From contig CAYRAV010000020.1 in the NCBI GenBank assembly GCA_964422365.1, positions 1-45,497 of the forward strand: a stretch of 45,497 nucleotides of DNA, written 5' to 3'. Source of the DNA: CAYRAV01 sp964422365. GTDB lineage: Bacteria > Bacillota > Clostridia > Lachnospirales > Lachnospiraceae. A program made the position numbers and the translations under genes. Positions 18,380 to 25,337 of the stretch are shown here, piece after piece (position 1 is the first letter of the stretch; every line of letters starts with the position of its first letter). The notes below the pieces were generated by a model. That model saw only the letters and a program-made list of their open reading frames with translations, was not told the DNA's origin and made no database searches.

Positions 18380-19708
18380 CTATCTTTTCTCTGCCCACAA
18401 CGAACCAATATCATTTTCATCATAATCCGTAGAAATGATTTCCTTTTCAGACTGCCTTGCATAAACGCCTGCAAATTTTCCATTATATAAATACAGCCCA
18501 AGCAAATTACTATATTTTTTAAACTTTGGTTGTGCTTTTTTACAATCAATATTATAACTTTTATATGGAATAACATATTCCTGTAATAGATACTTCTTGT
18601 TCTTATGCTGCTCTAATATGTTCTTCCACTCTTTTTCACTGTATTTCTTACCATCAAAAATTCCTTTTGCCCCATATGAATCTTCCGGTTTGATAATCCA
18701 ATTGTCTTTTGTTTCTTCTACTTTATATTGTGCAATAGTTTCTGTGGTAAGACGGACGGTATGTGGAATATGTTCTTTGATAAATGTAATTTCATTCTCT
18801 TCTAATAATGCAGCTGTTTCCGGCATATGCAATACCTGAAAGATAATTTTATCATGGATAATCTGTGTACAAAAATTTCCTATCAGACATACATTTTTTT
18901 CTTCCACTGCCTTTAAAAAATCTGTCACTTCGGCCTTCTTTTCTAATATATCTGTTGTTACGGCCCGTCTGTAAATAACATCTATTATTTTTCCTGTTTT
19001 AGAATACAGCCTTTTTCCATTATATGCCAATTCTCTGATTTCACATACTTCTGCCGTAAATCCTCTTCTTTCAAAAGCTTTTTTAAATTCTTCAAATTCT
19101 TCCATAGAACAGCCTTTTTCTAAAAAATCCACAATAGCTACATGTGCATTTGCTGTATACTTTGAATCTGTTTTGTATATATTTTCTAATTCTTCCGCCC
19201 ATGTATCAAATAATTCAAAACTATGTAATTTATATTCTTTTATCAATTCCTCATATACTGTTGATTTTTGAAATGCAATACTTAATTCTCTATCTTCATT
19301 CATGGAACTGCAGCCATCAGCATTAAATTCACAGAATTTATAGGAATAATCTTCTTCATTTAAGAAAAGATCCACTCTTGCAATTGGCAGCAGATTGTCA
19401 TATTCCGGCACATTTAGTATCATTTTTTCTAATTCTTTGTCTAAACCAAATAATTTCCGATATTCTTCATTACAAATATATTCATTCATAATCTTCATTA
19501 AAATCTTATATATCGTTTCTGCTGCTGACTGAATGACTGTTTTTGCCTCTTCTGTAAATATTTTAGGAATATACAAAGAATAGATCGTTTCTCCTTTATA
19601 CTTTGCAGTAGAGTGTTCCAGATACTCTAATACTTTTCTTCCTGATGCAATATTTTCTTCAAAATTTTCTTGAATATACTGTTTACATTTTAAATTCATT
19701 TTTTTCAT
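18380..19708 (-). CDS. Glutathionylspermidine synthase-like ATP-grasp protein, substrate unknown
   Basis: Resembles the permuted ATP-grasp fold of the GSP_synth/CP-ATP-grasp families, which join an amine to a carboxylate using ATP. In the 442 residues I see ARVDLFL..YKFCEFNADGCSSMNED (about 108-137), where these enzymes bind metal and ATP, then VIYRRAV and NWIIKPEDSYGAKGIF. LLQEYV and a C-terminal LLGLYLYNGKFAGVYAR strand follow. No signal peptide or membrane segment is evident. No peptide-precursor, amidase or transporter partner is adjacent. The ribosome site is weak, while two tiny frames upstream have strong ones. The fold is fairly sure, the reaction is unknown. Confidence 0.75.
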   Translation of the reverse strand: MKKMNLKCKQYIQENFEENIASGRKVLEYLEHSTAKYKGETIYSLYIPKIFTEEAKTVIQSAAETIYKILMKIMNEYICNEEYRKLFGLDKELEKMILNVPEYDNLLPIARVDLFLNEEDYSYKFCEFNADGCSSMNEDRELSIAFQKSTVYEELIKEYKLHSFELFDTWAEELENIYKTDSKYTANAHVAIVDFLEKGCSMEEFEEFKKAFERRGFTAEVCEIRELAYNGKRLYSKTGKIIDVIYRRAVTTDILEKKAEVTDFLKAVEEKNVCLIGNFCTQIIHDKIIFQVLHMPETAALLEENEITFIKEHIPHTVRLTTETIAQYKVEETKDNWIIKPEDSYGAKGIFDGKKYSEKEWKNILEQHKNKKYLLQEYVIPYKSYNIDCKKAQPKFKKYSNLLGLYLYNGKFAGVYARQSEKEIISTDYDENDIGSLWAEKR

Positions 19709-19722
19709 TTATATTACCACTT

Positions 19723-19740
19723 CTAAACTAACTTCTCCAT
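19723..19740 (-). other. Tiny upstream ORF (5 codons) before the ATP-grasp gene
   Basis: An ATG-GAG-AAG-TTA-GTT-TAG frame preceded by AAAGGAT at a good distance. It ends 14 bases before the ATP-grasp ATG, whose own ribosome site is poor. It may be a leader peptide or re-initiation site. It could also be chance. Confidence 0.25.
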
Positions 19741-19802
19741 TTTATCCTTTCCTCTGTTTTTCCTTCCCTATTTTCTCATAATTTCTTATCATTTACAAGA
19801 TA

Positions 19803-19820
19803 TCAGCCTGCAATATTCAT
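19803..19820 (-). other. Tiny upstream ORF (MNIAG) with a strong ribosome site
   Basis: ATG-AAT-ATT-GCA-GGC-TGA follows GAGAGGAGGAACAGAAT, a near-ideal Shine-Dalgarno. The palindrome TGTCAATTTGACA (19838-19850) lies just upstream of that site. Together they look like an expressed leader of the ATP-grasp transcript, but evidence is limited to these signals. Confidence 0.25.
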
Positions 19821-19955
19821 ATTCTGTTCCTCCTCTCTGTCAATTTGACATATACTTTTACATAGTAAAACTATACTTTGCATCTTACTATTATATCAAT
19901 TTTTTATAGTAAATATTCATAACTATTCCTAATATTAATATGTAATTGATATCTA

Positions 19956-20142
19956 CTAGAGCGTGTTTGAAAATTGCTTGTTACAAGATGTACGTCACCA
20001 TTTGTGGGGAATTTGTTCCAAATATCCATACCATGCCGGACGAAGTCCGCCAGTCCGAAAGGGCATGAGTTGCGGGATACCCGAATGGGTACGCAAAGCG
20101 GGGCATGCAGATTGGAGCAATGAATTTTCAAACACGCTCTAG
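19956..20142 (+). repeat. MITE-like dispersed repeat, copy 3 (best ends)
   Basis: This copy has perfect 20-bp inverted termini: CTAGAGCGTGTTTGAAAATT at 19956-19975 and its exact complement at 20123-20142. Conserved shoulders follow the left end (GCTTGTTACAAGATGTACGT, TTTGTGGGGAATTTGTTCC) and precede the right end (GGGGCATGCAGATTGGAGCA). The core is unlike those of copies 1 and 2. It holds a GGAC-GAA-GTCC hairpin inside CATGCC/GGGCATG and a second hairpin TACCC-GAA-TGGGTA closed by GCG/CGC. No transposase frame is present, so it is non-autonomous. Confidence 0.8.
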
Positions 20143-20154
20143 GAAGTACAGTTA

Positions 20155-20280
20155 ATGTCTATAGTCCATGACGTTCAAAACCTTCCCAACAACTTTATAC
20201 CCCTCCACGATAATATATTGGATGTGCTCTGCACTAAAAAACAATAAATCTGCTGAGCTGTTACCTAATTTGTGAAAACT
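20155..20280 (-). pseudogene. Remnant of a LexA/S24-like peptidase C-terminus
   Basis: On the minus strand about 40 codons read ADLLFFSAEHIQYIIVEGYK then VVGKVLNVMDYRH and a stop. The pattern of a short strand, then I-V-E-G-Y-K-V-x-G-K-V, is like the last strands of LexA/UmuD/S24 repressor peptidases. An in-frame stop lies just upstream and no catalytic Ser/Lys region is nearby, so only a tail is left. It is wedged between repeat copy 3 and a large hairpin, consistent with a locus that has suffered deletion. The family assignment is tentative. Confidence 0.35.
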
Positions 20281-20318
20281 GTACTATCACAAATTGAAAT
20301 TACCCACAAAATTATAAT

Positions 20319-20363
20319 AGTATAAGGAGCATCCAGCACAAATGTGCTGTTGCTCCTTATACT
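20319..20363. terminator. Long near-perfect hairpin, likely transcription terminator
   Basis: AGTATAAGGAGCA, two bases, CAGCACA, then AA and the complementary TGTGCTG, T, TGCTCCTTATACT. The paired length is about 20 bp, with only small bulges. On the plus strand a T-rich run (CTCTTTTTCTTT) follows. No plus-strand gene precedes it, so its original role may belong to the lost gene whose tail is at 20155-20280. Confidence 0.5.
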
Positions 20364-20400
20364 ATCACTCTTTTTCTTTATATAGCCACCTGTATAATCC

Positions 20401-20474
20401 AGAGCGTGTTTAAAAATTGCTTATTACAAGATGTATGTCACAGTTTGTGGCAATAAATTTTCAAACACACTCCG
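20401..20474 (+). repeat. MITE-like dispersed repeat, copy 4 (core deleted)
   Basis: Contains both termini (AGAGCGTGTTTAAAAATTGC and AAATTTTCAAACACACTC) and the left shoulder TTATTACAAGATGTATGTCA, but the variable core and right shoulder are missing. What remains is a 74-base near-hairpin. It ends 8 bases after the DUF4097 stop codon, so on the minus strand it may act as that operon's terminator. Confidence 0.7.
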
Positions 20475-20482
20475 GCATTTTA

Positions 20483-21349
20483 CTATGGCTGTATCTGCAC
20501 CTTAATGTTTCCCATTCCACACTCTAATTTCAGTATTTTTTCTCCATTTCCTTTTTCTTTCTCCGTTCCAAATCCAGAATAATTTTCATCATTAATCTTC
20601 ACTTTACCCATTCCACATTCTATCGAACATTTGTATTCTTCTATATTGTCTTTCAAATTCATTACAATTTTTCCCATTCCACAATTAGCAGCACAGGATT
20701 TTTCAACCATGCCATCCAACACAATCTCGCCCATTCCTGCCTCTAATTCTAATTCATTCGCAGTAACATTCTGCAGACTTAATGTTCCTGCTCCTACTTC
20801 TACATCTGCACAATCTGTGACAGAAATGTTTTCCATTGTTCCCTCTCCTGCTCCTACAGACACTTCCAAATTCTCACAGTACAAATTAGAAACTGTAAGA
20901 CTTCCTGCTCCTACCTCTAAAGATACATCATCAAAATGCGTTTCCTTTGGAACAGTTACAATCAGTTTTGAATTACCTTCATCTGTAAAACCAATATTTA
21001 ATTCATTATCATCCCAGAATATCCCAAAATTATTAAAAAAATTATGGCTCTTTCTGCTTATTTTTAAGGATCCATCCCTATTTTCCATTTCTAACTTTTC
21101 AGGCTTTATTCCTATTCCTGATACAGAAAACTTCTCACCTTGTTTTATCTCCAAGTTTGTAAACTCAAGCGAAATCTCAATGTTTTTAACATCTGTATAA
21201 GTTTCATTTATTGTAATTTCATCTGATAATTGTTCCTTCTTACTCATATGTTTTCCTCCTTCCATACAAAAACCTGTTACTGCAAACACAATTCCTAACA
21301 CAAGACATACAAGACAAATTTTCAACCACACAGATTTCAACTTTTTCAT
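20483..21349 (-). CDS. DUF4097-family exported or anchored beta-repeat protein
   Basis: Putative envelope-stress module protein. The start at 21349 (MKKLKSVWLK) overlaps the DUF1700 stop as ATGA and gives 288 residues. A longer upstream frame exists but lies wholly inside the DUF1700 gene. Residues 5-28 are a hydrophobic anchor or signal. The rest is a repeating beta pattern in which each turn carries VGAG, AGMG or CGMG: EVGAGSL, SVGAGEG, EVGAGTL, EAGMGEI, NCGMGKI, ECGMGKV, ECGMGNI. This is the adhesin-like DUF4097 solenoid. The last three turns each carry one cysteine. The function is not established; in Firmicutes the set commonly follows a PadR regulator and DUF1700. Confidence 0.85.
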   Translation of the reverse strand: MKKLKSVWLKICLVCLVLGIVFAVTGFCMEGGKHMSKKEQLSDEITINETYTDVKNIEISLEFTNLEIKQGEKFSVSGIGIKPEKLEMENRDGSLKISRKSHNFFNNFGIFWDDNELNIGFTDEGNSKLIVTVPKETHFDDVSLEVGAGSLTVSNLYCENLEVSVGAGEGTMENISVTDCADVEVGAGTLSLQNVTANELELEAGMGEIVLDGMVEKSCAANCGMGKIVMNLKDNIEEYKCSIECGMGKVKINDENYSGFGTEKEKGNGEKILKLECGMGNIKVQIQP

Positions 21350-22134
21350 GATACATAATCTCCTTTCCCATGAAGTATTTTTTTCGTTTTCTTTACCAGC
21401 CATTTTATGAAAACCGGAATAGCTCTTGTAACAAGCAGCAATGCACCCCCTAACAACATGCCTCCGGCACTGATACAAATGAATCCTATTCCGATTTCCA
21501 GCAGTCCCAAAGATACAATACCTGTTAATGTTACAGCTCCATATAAAACTGCTGTAATACCTCCAACAAGCAATCCCACAGCTAATGCAAATATCCCTAC
21601 TGTCAAACCTATTATGCCGCATAACAATCCAAGAAGAACGCTTAACACTGCCAGAAGAACGCTTCCCCAGATTGGTAATGTAAGCACTGCAATAATAACT
21701 ATGATATAATTCTTTTGCCGTCCTTCCTCAGTTTTATATGGATTGCCATCCCTCTGCCATCCAGATTCATTATGATTGTATTGTGTTTCTTCACCCTGCC
21801 CGAAGTTTTTCTGTTCTATATCTTCTTTTTTTAATGAAACTGCTACTGGCGAAGCCATCTGTCCATTCAGAGAAATACTATGATTTTCATTCTGTTGTTT
21901 CTCCTCCTCATAACCACGTTCCGTATAAATAGCTCTGTCTTCTCCCCTTAACCCTGCCTTAATTGATTCTGCCACCTTTTTAGGAGATTTCAACTCCTCT
22001 ATTACTTCTGCTTCTTTCTCTACTCCTGCATCATCAAAATAGGATTCGTAATATTCTAATGCCTCATTCTTTTCCTCTTCTGAAATACACCTAAGAAGTT
22101 GTTCTAATTCTTCCATGAACTCCGCCCTGTTCAT
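21346..22134 (-). CDS. DUF1700 (HAAS-domain) membrane protein
   Basis: The N-terminal ~70 residues (MNRAEFMEELEQLL ... EALEYYESYFDDAG ... SPKKVAESIK) are the helical HAAS/DUF1700 signature. A low-complexity polar stretch (about 75-140) is followed by a hydrophobic block (about 143-245) with at least three Gly-rich membrane helices and a basic C-terminus. It starts directly after the PadR stop, using a GAGGTGATG ribosome site inside the PadR gene, and overlaps DUF4097 by four bases. The role is unknown; the trio is generally thought to respond to envelope conditions. Confidence 0.88.
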   Translation of the reverse strand: MNRAEFMEELEQLLRCISEEEKNEALEYYESYFDDAGVEKEAEVIEELKSPKKVAESIKAGLRGEDRAIYTERGYEEEKQQNENHSISLNGQMASPVAVSLKKEDIEQKNFGQGEETQYNHNESGWQRDGNPYKTEEGRQKNYIIVIIAVLTLPIWGSVLLAVLSVLLGLLCGIIGLTVGIFALAVGLLVGGITAVLYGAVTLTGIVSLGLLEIGIGFICISAGGMLLGGALLLVTRAIPVFIKWLVKKTKKILHGKGDYVS

Positions 22135-22452
22135 CTACATCACCTCCGCAAAAATTCCATTTATCTTTCCTGCATATTTATTCCATTCCGATACATACAT
22201 TTGTAATTGTGCCCTTCCTGCTTCTGTTACTTTATAATATCTGCGGTTTCTGCCGCCACATTCCATATCATAAGCTTCCAGACAATTGTCCTTTTTCAGG
22301 CGGCGTAAAACCGGATATAATGTTGATTCTGAAATCTCAATTACATTCCTTACATCCTGTGTAATTTTGTAACCATAAGTGCCTTCTTCATCTCTTGACA
22401 CAACTGCCAGAACGATAGCATCCAGAAGCGCAGCTCCCGTATTAAAAATCAT
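22135..22452 (-). CDS. PadR-family transcriptional regulator
   Basis: A 105-residue winged-helix regulator. Visible are the LLDAIVLAVVSRDEEGTYGYKI helix pair, the ESTLYPVLRRLKKDNCLEAY recognition region and the YKVTEAGRAQL wing, all diagnostic of PadR. The ATG at 22452 (MIFNTGAA) has GGGAGGG five bases upstream and is preferred to an upstream ATG at 22497. It is the first gene of the DUF1700-DUF4097 operon and probably autoregulates it. An AT-rich dyad (22560-22578) upstream is a candidate operator. Confidence 0.93.
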   Translation of the reverse strand: MIFNTGAALLDAIVLAVVSRDEEGTYGYKITQDVRNVIEISESTLYPVLRRLKKDNCLEAYDMECGGRNRRYYKVTEAGRAQLQMYVSEWNKYAGKINGIFAEVM

Positions 22453-22559
22453 GCAATCCCTCCCAAATATTCTTCTCTGCAACAGTTTAAATTGCATATT
22501 ATATTACTTAAATATAAAAAATAATGCTGTTCTTTTGTATAATATTATTTTTTTCTCAA

Positions 22560-22578
22560 TATTATATGTTATATAATA
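22560..22578. promoter_or_regulatory. Candidate PadR operator dyad
   Basis: TATTATAT-GTT-ATATAATA is a perfect 8-bp inverted repeat about 110 bases upstream of the padR start, in a strongly AT-rich stretch. PadR proteins bind AT-rich dyads near their own promoter. Base composition makes chance dyads likely, so this is weak. Confidence 0.25.
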
Positions 22579-22703
22579 TAATACAAATTATGATATGTCA
22601 AGTTTTTTCTATCAACAAAAAAGCCACCTGGATATCAATCCAAATGACTTTTAAAATAACTTTTTTGTTTCTGACTTTTTTCATCAAAATGGTAATGCAA
22701 AAA

Positions 22704-23333
22704 CTATGATTCAAAAAATGCATCATCTGCCTCTTTTGCTTGTATCATTCTTTCTTCAATATAATTCTCAAGCACTCTCACTGTTCCCGAAACATGAAGA
22801 GGACTGCTGTTAATACACATATCATAATATCTAGAGTCTCCCCATTTGCTGTCAGAATGTCTGTTATGATATTGTTTTCTTGTCCGATCATGCCTTGCCA
22901 TCTTTGACAACGCATCCGCTTTGCTTAAATCATATTTTTTCATTACACGTTCTAGTTTATGCTCTTTATCTCCACTAATAAATATAGAAATTAATCCTTC
23001 GAAATCTTTCAGCACAGTTTCTGCACAACGCCCTACAATAACAAAAGATTCTCCTTTCACAGCTTTCTCTCTAATAAAATCAAACTGAATCTCTGCAAGA
23101 ATTTCCTCCATAGAATTGGTATACTTTCCAACTCTTCTTGATAATACAAAATTTCTTGGCCTCTCATCATACTTCTCAAGGAATTCCACTTTCACATTCA
23201 TATGCTCTGCAATTTCATCGAGCATACTTCTGTCATAAAACTTAAGCCCCAGATGATCTGCAATTCTTTCAGCAATCTCATGACCGCCGCTGCCAAACTC
23301 ACGGCTTATGGATACAATAATCTGTTTTGACAT
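22704..23333 (-). CDS. Cytidylate kinase-like P-loop protein
   Basis: Belongs to the cytidylate_kin_2 family. The N-terminus IIVSISREFGSGGHEIAERI is the variant P-loop (GSGGHEIA) of this group, followed by FYDRSMLDEIAE. RTRKQYHNRHSDSKWGDSRY and YDMCINSS complete the usual order. It is 209 residues, close to family length, and distinct from the essential Cmk. Its substrate is not known. It is the gene after the permease (55-base gap) on the same strand, suggesting a functional tie I cannot specify. Confidence 0.85.
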   Translation of the reverse strand: MSKQIIVSISREFGSGGHEIAERIADHLGLKFYDRSMLDEIAEHMNVKVEFLEKYDERPRNFVLSRRVGKYTNSMEEILAEIQFDFIREKAVKGESFVIVGRCAETVLKDFEGLISIFISGDKEHKLERVMKKYDLSKADALSKMARHDRTRKQYHNRHSDSKWGDSRYYDMCINSSPLHVSGTVRVLENYIEERMIQAKEADDAFFES

Positions 23334-23388
23334 ATAATACCCCCATTCTGAAACAATTTTTTACATAATGCTGCCTTTTCTACAACTC

Positions 23389-24747
23389 CTAACAATAACG
23401 CAGGAAAATAAATATCATTGATATTATCATTACAATCACTGCTGCGGGAACTGCTGTTTTACAATATTTTCCCCATCCAATCATATATCCACTCTTTGCT
23501 GCAACGGAAGTGCCAACTACATTAGCAGAAGCACCAATTGGTGTTGCACTGCCTCCAATGTCCGTTCCCATAGAAAGTGCCCATGCAAGCGTTGAAAGTT
23601 CCACTCCTTGTGCAGCTGCAAGACTCTTGATAACCGGAACCATCGTGGCAGCAAATGGTATATTGTCAACCAATGCACTGGCAATTCCTGATACCCATAT
23701 AATAATTGCTATCATAATTTTCTGATTGCCTTTGCTGACAGAACCAATAAAATCTGCTATTATTTCAAGTATACCTGTCTGCTCAAGTCCTCCTACTACG
23801 ATAAAAAGCCCAATAAAGAAGAGAAGCGTCTTATAGTCCACTTTTTTTAAAAGCTTTGGTGCATATTTTCCAGAAGCTGCTATCGTAACAATTGCGGCTA
23901 TCGCTCCAATAAACGCTACTGTAAGGCCTGTCTGTGCATGTGTCACAAGCAGGACTACTACACATGCAAATATAATGCTGCTGATTATGAAGTCTTTTTT
24001 GTTGGTAATCATTTTTTTTGGACTTGGCATAGAAGATGTATCAATTTCTACTGTATTTTGCATTGCTAACTCTTTGTGAAATACGACCAAAAAGTATATC
24101 ACTATAAAAACAAGGCTTATCGCTGCCATAATACCTGTATTTGTAATAAAGTCATGAAAAGAGTATCCCAGTGCTATTCCGATAATAATATTAGGCGGAT
24201 CCCCGCACATGGTGGCTGAGCCTCCCAGATTGGCACAAAATATCTCTGATAATATCATTGGAACAGGGTCAAACCGCATAAGTTTTGCCAATTCTATTGT
24301 TACTGCTGCAAGAAAGAGAATTACTGTAATACTGTCAATAAACATTGCAAGAACAGAAGACATAAGCATAAACGCAATAAACAGTGGAATAGGCTTATAG
24401 TTGACAAGTCTTGCCAGCCACATACAAAGCCAGCGGAAAAATCCTGCCTTTGCCATACCCTCAACCATTACCATCATACCTGCAATGAAAATAATAGTAG
24501 CCCAATTAATTCCAGCTGTGGATTCCTCTGCACTCCCTGCTGCATACCAAAATTCCAGTGTGAAGATGCTTTTCAAATTCAAAGTTTCAATTATTGCCCC
24601 TGTATCTCTCATAACAATACCAAACACACCAACTATCGTCAAAAATCCACATGCTAATGTAATGTACTGCCTTTCAATTTTATCCATTACAATCATAACA
24701 AACATAAGAATAAATATGATTACTGCCATAATTTGTGCGATTGCCAA
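23389..24747 (-). CDS. ArsB/NhaD-SLC13 (ion transporter superfamily) permease
   Basis: Polytopic inner-membrane anion or ion permease with about 11-12 hydrophobic helices in ~452 residues. NWATIIFIAGMMVMVEGMAKAGFF, LGGSATMCGDPPNIIIG and the second-half repeat LSMGTDIGGSATPIGASANVVG are the paired re-entrant hairpin motifs of the ArsB/NhaD/CitM group. I propose the TTG at 24747, since AAGGAG lies nine bases upstream; an ATG at 24768 would have no site. There is no arsR or arsenate reductase nearby, so arsenite export is unlikely. The substrate could be sodium, dicarboxylate or another anion. Confidence 0.85.
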   Translation of the reverse strand: MAIAQIMAVIIFILMFVMIVMDKIERQYITLACGFLTIVGVFGIVMRDTGAIIETLNLKSIFTLEFWYAAGSAEESTAGINWATIIFIAGMMVMVEGMAKAGFFRWLCMWLARLVNYKPIPLFIAFMLMSSVLAMFIDSITVILFLAAVTIELAKLMRFDPVPMILSEIFCANLGGSATMCGDPPNIIIGIALGYSFHDFITNTGIMAAISLVFIVIYFLVVFHKELAMQNTVEIDTSSMPSPKKMITNKKDFIISSIIFACVVVLLVTHAQTGLTVAFIGAIAAIVTIAASGKYAPKLLKKVDYKTLLFFIGLFIVVGGLEQTGILEIIADFIGSVSKGNQKIMIAIIIWVSGIASALVDNIPFAATMVPVIKSLAAAQGVELSTLAWALSMGTDIGGSATPIGASANVVGTSVAAKSGYMIGWGKYCKTAVPAAVIVMIISMIFIFLRYC

Positions 24748-24873
24748 TTTTATCATCTCCTTACACAACTGCTCTTTATAAAATGTTATGTTATTTTACT
24801 TCATCTACTGTTGCAATGTTTCCATATAGTCCCACCTTTCACAACTGAATTTTCTAACACTCTGCCCTTTTGT

Positions 24874-25281
24874 TTACTTTTTCTTATTCTTGTCCTGCTT
24901 GTCCGGATCATAGCATAACACTCTTAATACCATTGCCGCTCCACCAAATATAAATATGATCATAATCAAATATTCAAACAAACTTTTTCTAACAAAATGG
25001 AACTGAATACTCATAATAATTGCTGCAACAATAATCACTACTCCAATCCCCGTCATAATCTTTGCACCAAATGAATCAAAGTTCACAAACAGCCATACAA
25101 TTCCTACAATAAAGGGCACAATTACCAATCCTTGTGGTACATTCATTCCGCCGCCAAAATGTACATATCCACCTGAAAAAGCACCATGTACTTCTACAGA
25201 CTGAAACAGCCAATATAAACCTGCTGCCAGCATTGCCAGCCCTCCAAAAAAAATTAATAATGAATTTTTGCTATTCTTCAT
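24874..25281 (-). CDS. Small four-helix membrane protein, unknown
   Basis: A 135-residue protein with hydrophobic segments at about 8-26, 50-66, 73-92 and 102-120, a Gly-rich outside loop (HGAFSGGYVHFGGGMNVPQG) and a lysine-rich tail. No catalytic motif is visible. It is on the minus strand after the sulfotransferase-like gene with a 56-base gap and a good AAGGAG site. I do not recognise a named family. A role at the cell surface is only inferred from topology. Confidence 0.6.
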   Translation of the reverse strand: MKNSKNSLLIFFGGLAMLAAGLYWLFQSVEVHGAFSGGYVHFGGGMNVPQGLVIVPFIVGIVWLFVNFDSFGAKIMTGIGVVIIVAAIIMSIQFHFVRKSLFEYLIMIIFIFGGAAMVLRVLCYDPDKQDKNKKK

Positions 25282-25337
25282 AATCTTAATTCTCCTTTGT
25301 CTTTTTTATTTTATCCTTTTTTGTATTACAAGATGTA

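Noticed and set aside
21350..21622. N-terminal extension of the DUF4097 frame upstream of 21349.
   Set aside because: It lies wholly inside the DUF1700 gene, encodes an odd Cys/Arg-rich stretch, and the ATGA overlap with a proper signal sequence marks the true start.
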